Source of the DNA: Chitinophagia bacterium
GTDB lineage: Bacteria > Bacteroidota > Bacteroidia > Chitinophagales > Chitinophagaceae
DNA: 8,790 bases
Direction of reading: 5' to 3'
NCBI GenBank assembly: GCA_010027295.1
Contig: RGVM01000078.1
Location: 1-8,790 of the forward strand
Shown here: in pieces, positions 6,692-8,790 of the stretch
Layout of the letters: every line of letters starts with the position of its first letter
Numbering within the stretch: the first letter of the stretch is position 1
The notes under the pieces: generated by a model
What the model was told of the DNA's origin: nothing
The model's input: the letters and a program-made list of their open reading frames with translations, nothing else
Databases searched by the model: none
Made by a program: the position numbers and the translations under genes

Positions 6692-7795
6692 TCAGTTGGT
6701 GTAGTCCACAGTCTTACCGACATCTGCGTATTGTGTGTTCAGCGCGCCCTCGTTTGCCGAGGAGCCGTCAATCACGAAGGCCACGATGGCCGACTTGGCC
6801 GGGTTGGCTGTGTAGGCTGCTCCTCCGTACACGTTGCCCGACACGGGCATGGTGAAGGAGAAGGAATACTCGCTGTTCTTCACAATTTCCTTCTGTGGGA
6901 TCGCGTCGCCGAAGAGGTCGGTGGCCGTGCGCCGCAGCACGCTCTTGTGCACGAAGTCGGTGATAGGACTCACCCCTCCATACAGGTAGGGCGTCGTGCC
7001 GTACTGCGGGGAGTAGTAGTTGACTTGCGGGTGCACGAGGCCGTTCTCTACGAGTGCGACCACCAGCCGCATGGGACGCAAGGTCGTGACGTTGAATTTC
7101 ACCTTCACCGTACCGGTGATATTGTTGCCGCTGACGCCGCTGGTGATGGAGATTCCGATGGGTGCCCATTGCTGCAGGGCCATGTCGAGCTCGGAGTTGT
7201 TCTCCGTCCATTTGCGCCTGCGGTTCACGATGGCCGAGGGGTAGCCGGTGATGTTGAACTGCGTGTTGTAGGTGGGATAGTACTGGAAGTTGAAGGGGTC
7301 GGTGCCTCCGCCATGGATGCCAACCACGATGCACCGCGGATTGGCGGCCACATAGTTCTCTAGCTTCCAGGCCACGCGTGTGCAATAGCCGCACCAGGCG
7401 CCTGTGACGTCCTCCACCAGCGCCTTCTGCGGGAAGGGTGAGGCGGTCCTGGCGACGACCGTCAGCGACTTCTCATCTGAGACGGTACCACCCTTCTTGG
7501 CCGTGACCTTGAATGTGCCAAGGGCGTTGGGTATGAAGTTGTTGGATATGCTCTCGGTGTCGTTCAGGAAGATGCTGCAAGAAGCCGTAACGTCCGTCCC
7601 GTTGCCGTCCTTCACGATTATGTCGACATAGTCGTACCCGTTCAATTCCACCGTCTGCGTGGAGAGGGTGAGTTTGAGCGTGGCGGCGGTCGTATTGCCC
7701 CCGCCTCCGGCGGGCTCCGTGCCGTCCTTTTTGCAGGAGAGCGTCATGAGAAGGGCCATGAAGGCCGGCAGAAGAAACCTGTCAAAGGGACGCAT
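6692..7795 (-). CDS. Omp28-family lipoprotein with Ig-like and thioredoxin-like (CxxC) domains
   Basis: The 367-residue product is an exported lipoprotein. The N-terminal MRPFDRFLLPAFMALLMTLS is followed by the lipobox Cys21 in LSCKKDG and a Gly-rich linker (residues 29-35). Residues about 37-117 look like an Ig-like beta-sandwich. A thioredoxin-like fold begins near 122 with ALVEDVTGAWCGYC (Cys135 and Cys138) and contains the cis-Pro loop GYPSAIV (Pro186). The C-terminal 170 residues are beta-rich, as in the Omp28-related family of Bacteroidetes outer-membrane lipoproteins. The intact CxxC and cis-Pro suggest redox activity, but Omp28 proteins have no firm biochemical role. The ATG at 7795 is preferred over a GTG at 7816: the signal peptide fits better, and a TTATTTTG sequence resembling a -7 box (7816-7823) overlaps the GTG. 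The gene diverges from a TlpA-like gene 84 bases away, linking two thioredoxin-fold proteins. Lipoprotein and family calls are strong; redox function is inferred. Confidence 0.88.
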   Translation of the reverse strand: MRPFDRFLLPAFMALLMTLSCKKDGTEPAGGGGNTTAATLKLTLSTQTVELNGYDYVDIIVKDGNGTDVTASCSIFLNDTESISNNFIPNALGTFKVTAKKGGTVSDEKSLTVVARTASPFPQKALVEDVTGAWCGYCTRVAWKLENYVAANPRCIVVGIHGGGTDPFNFQYYPTYNTQFNITGYPSAIVNRRRKWTENNSELDMALQQWAPIGISITSGVSGNNITGTVKVKFNVTTLRPMRLVVALVENGLVHPQVNYYSPQYGTTPYLYGGVSPITDFVHKSVLRRTATDLFGDAIPQKEIVKNSEYSFSFTMPVSGNVYGGAAYTANPAKSAIVAFVIDGSSANEGALNTQYADVGKTVDYTN

Positions 7796-7829
7796 GGGCT
7801 TGTATTTGAGCGGCACAAAATAAGTATTA

Positions 7830-7848
7830 ACGGTGGAAATCCCGCCGT
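7830..7848 (+). promoter_or_regulatory. Small hairpin in the divergent intergenic region upstream of the TlpA-like gene
   Basis: In a + strand transcript ACGGTGG (7830-7836) pairs with CCGCCGT (7842-7848) as a seven-pair stem with one G-U pair and a five-base loop. It lies about 30 bases before the ATG at 7880 and could affect translation or be part of an operator shared by the two divergent genes. On the other strand the G-U pair becomes a mismatch. Weak evidence. Confidence 0.25.
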
Positions 7849-7879
7849 GGAATGCCGAAAAATGGCTTAATTCGCCTTT

Positions 7880-8365
7880 ATGAAGTCATGGTTGCCCATT
7901 GTCACAGTGCTGCTGGCATGTCTGTCGGGTCACGGGCAGCAGCAGTTCCCCTCCGTGCGGCTGCGCGACATGGATGGACGCACGGTCGACTTCGCCGACC
8001 TCGCGGCCCGCGGCAGGGACACGGCCCTTGTCATCTCCTTCTGGGCCACCTGGTGCGTGCCCTGCATCGCCGAGCTCGACAATATCACTGATGACCTGGC
8101 AGATCGCAGTCCCGACACGCCCTTCCGTCTCGTCGGAGTCTCCATCGACGATACACGCACTTCCCACCGAGTGAAGCCCTTTGTCCGAGGCAAGGGCTGG
8201 GACTTCGACATCCTCATGGACACCAACAGCGAGCTCAAGCGAGCCCTTAACATCACCGACGTCCCGCATATGATGGTCATACGAAGTGGGCGCGTGATCT
8301 ACCGTCGCACCGGCTATTCAGCCGGGGCGGAGGAGGAACTCTTCAACGCCCTGCGCAGCCGCTGA
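7880..8365 (+). CDS. TlpA-like exported thiol-disulfide oxidoreductase
   Basis: This complete 161-residue protein has a signal peptide (MKSWLPIVTVLLACLSGHGQ) and one thioredoxin-fold domain, placing it in the periplasm. Cys16 is followed by hydrophilic residues, but the lipobox-like LLACLSG is not convincing. The domain opens with PSVRLRDMDGRTVDF, the usual AhpC/TlpA entry strand. The active site is FWATWCVPC (Cys59 and Cys62), followed by LVGVSIDD and the cis-Pro loop DVPH (Pro129). The WCxPC site is typical of TlpA/ResA proteins that reduce disulfides in exported proteins or apocytochromes. The protein is short for the family because it lacks the N-terminal extra domain common in Bacteroidetes TlpA proteins. 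A DUF6029-like gene starts 26 bases after its stop, so the two are probably one transcript. It diverges from the Omp28-like gene. Its electron donor and target are not visible. Confidence 0.92.
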   Translation: MKSWLPIVTVLLACLSGHGQQQFPSVRLRDMDGRTVDFADLAARGRDTALVISFWATWCVPCIAELDNITDDLADRSPDTPFRLVGVSIDDTRTSHRVKPFVRGKGWDFDILMDTNSELKRALNITDVPHMMVIRSGRVIYRRTGYSAGAEEELFNALRSR

Positions 8366-8391
8366 CCCATCCATCCTCCAATTCCCACCGG

Positions 8392-8790
8392 ATGTCCCGA
8401 TTCCACACAATCTTCCAAAGCATCCTGCTTCTATGTTGCCTCACACCCTGCCTCTCGCAGGCGCAGACCCCCGGAAGTCTCATCCGTGGACATCTCAACG
8501 GCAGTTACGAGGGCCTCGCACAGTACTACCTACGAGACGCCCATATCGGAGCCGTCGTGCCGCAGGACCGCTTCGGTACCAACAGCTTCCTCAAGCTCGA
8601 CTACACACACGGTAGCTTTTCGGGAGGACTGCAGTTCGAGAGCTACCTGCCACCCATCCTCGGCTTCTACCCCGTGCCTGTGAAGGCCGGCAACAAGATT
8701 GTCAATCGGTATGTCCGCTACGCCGACGACAAGTTCTCGATCACGGCGGGCGATTTCTACGAGCAGTTCGGCAGCGGCCTCATCCTCCGC
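8392..8790 (+). CDS. DUF6029-like putative outer-membrane protein, N-terminal part (3' end outside window)
   Basis: An ATG at 8392, 26 bases after the TlpA-like stop, opens a frame that runs unbroken to the window end (133 codons). It begins with a signal peptide, MSRFHTIFQSILLLCCL followed by TPCLSQAQ, with cleavage likely after SQA or QAQ. The mature part has alternating aromatic and polar residues as in beta-barrel strands: GSYEGLAQYYLRD, FLKLDYTHGSFSGGLQFESY and VRYADDKFSITAGDFYE. The segment ending in YEQFGSGLILR is what I recall of the DUF6029 family of Bacteroidetes, large proteins of unknown function that probably form outer-membrane barrels. I judge the family from memory of this motif, so confidence is moderate; that it is a real exported protein in an operon with the TlpA-like gene is firmer. 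Confidence 0.75.
   Translation, partial: MSRFHTIFQSILLLCCLTPCLSQAQTPGSLIRGHLNGSYEGLAQYYLRDAHIGAVVPQDRFGTNSFLKLDYTHGSFSGGLQFESYLPPILGFYPVPVKAGNKIVNRYVRYADDKFSITAGDFYEQFGSGLILR

Noticed and set aside
6487..6723. N-terminal extension of the large hydrolase frame by 79 codons
   Set aside because: The extension overlaps the end of the Omp28-like gene, the terminator-like hairpin and the direct repeats, and it would bury a good signal peptide inside the protein.
6650..7363. 237-codon + strand frame opposite the Omp28-like gene
   Set aside because: It is a shadow of a gene with lipobox, CxxC and cis-Pro motifs; its own product is Val/Gly/His-rich without a domain.
1..8790. CRISPR array, tRNA/rRNA genes, riboswitches, insertion sequence genes
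   Set aside because: Looked for by eye on both strands; no regularly spaced repeats outside the MORN-coding units, no cloverleaf-like RNA gene and no transposase or integrase motifs were found.

Overview
The window looks like part of a chromosome from a GC-rich member of the Bacteroidetes, probably Bacteroidales. The evidence is the gene content: an Omp28-type lipoprotein, a TlpA-type thioredoxin followed by a DUF6029-like beta-barrel protein, secreted glycoside hydrolases, a discoidin-type hexosaminidase tail, and a start region without Shine-Dalgarno but with a TTTG/TAnnTTTG-like promoter. The genus cannot be fixed from this sequence alone.

Left end (1-1095, GC-rich, + strand): the 3' end of a MORN-repeat protein gene, followed almost at once by a 5'-truncated remnant that encodes only the C-terminal beta-sandwich and F5/8 type C (discoidin) part of what was probably a GH20-type beta-hexosaminidase. 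No catalytic domain is present upstream, so this is a decayed gene joined to an unrelated one.

Middle (about 1096-3274, visibly AT-richer): a low-density island with one convincing gene, a class I SAM-dependent methyltransferase on the - strand with a plausible Bacteroidetes promoter. It is flanked by two long stretches (about 780 and 685 bases) without a convincing gene. The right-hand stretch carries two perfect inverted repeats. No transposase, integrase or tRNA was seen.

Right-centre (3275-7795, GC-rich, - strand): a secreted GH43-like five-bladed beta-propeller enzyme, a secreted 691-residue glycoside-hydrolase-like protein with a GH20/GH67-type N-terminal domain, and an Omp28-family lipoprotein with a thioredoxin-like CxxC domain. 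A hairpin between the lipoprotein gene and the large hydrolase gene probably ends the lipoprotein transcript. The two hydrolases resemble the enzyme part of a polysaccharide utilisation locus, but no SusC/SusD pair or regulator lies in the window.

Right end (7880-8790, + strand): a TlpA-like exported thiol-disulfide oxidoreductase followed 26 bases later by the start of a DUF6029-like outer-membrane protein, cut by the window end. They diverge from the Omp28 lipoprotein gene across an 84-base intergenic region. Two CxxC proteins and one putative outer-membrane barrel protein sit back to back, suggesting a cell-envelope redox or assembly module. This is the most interesting functional grouping here, but the link is inferred from gene order.
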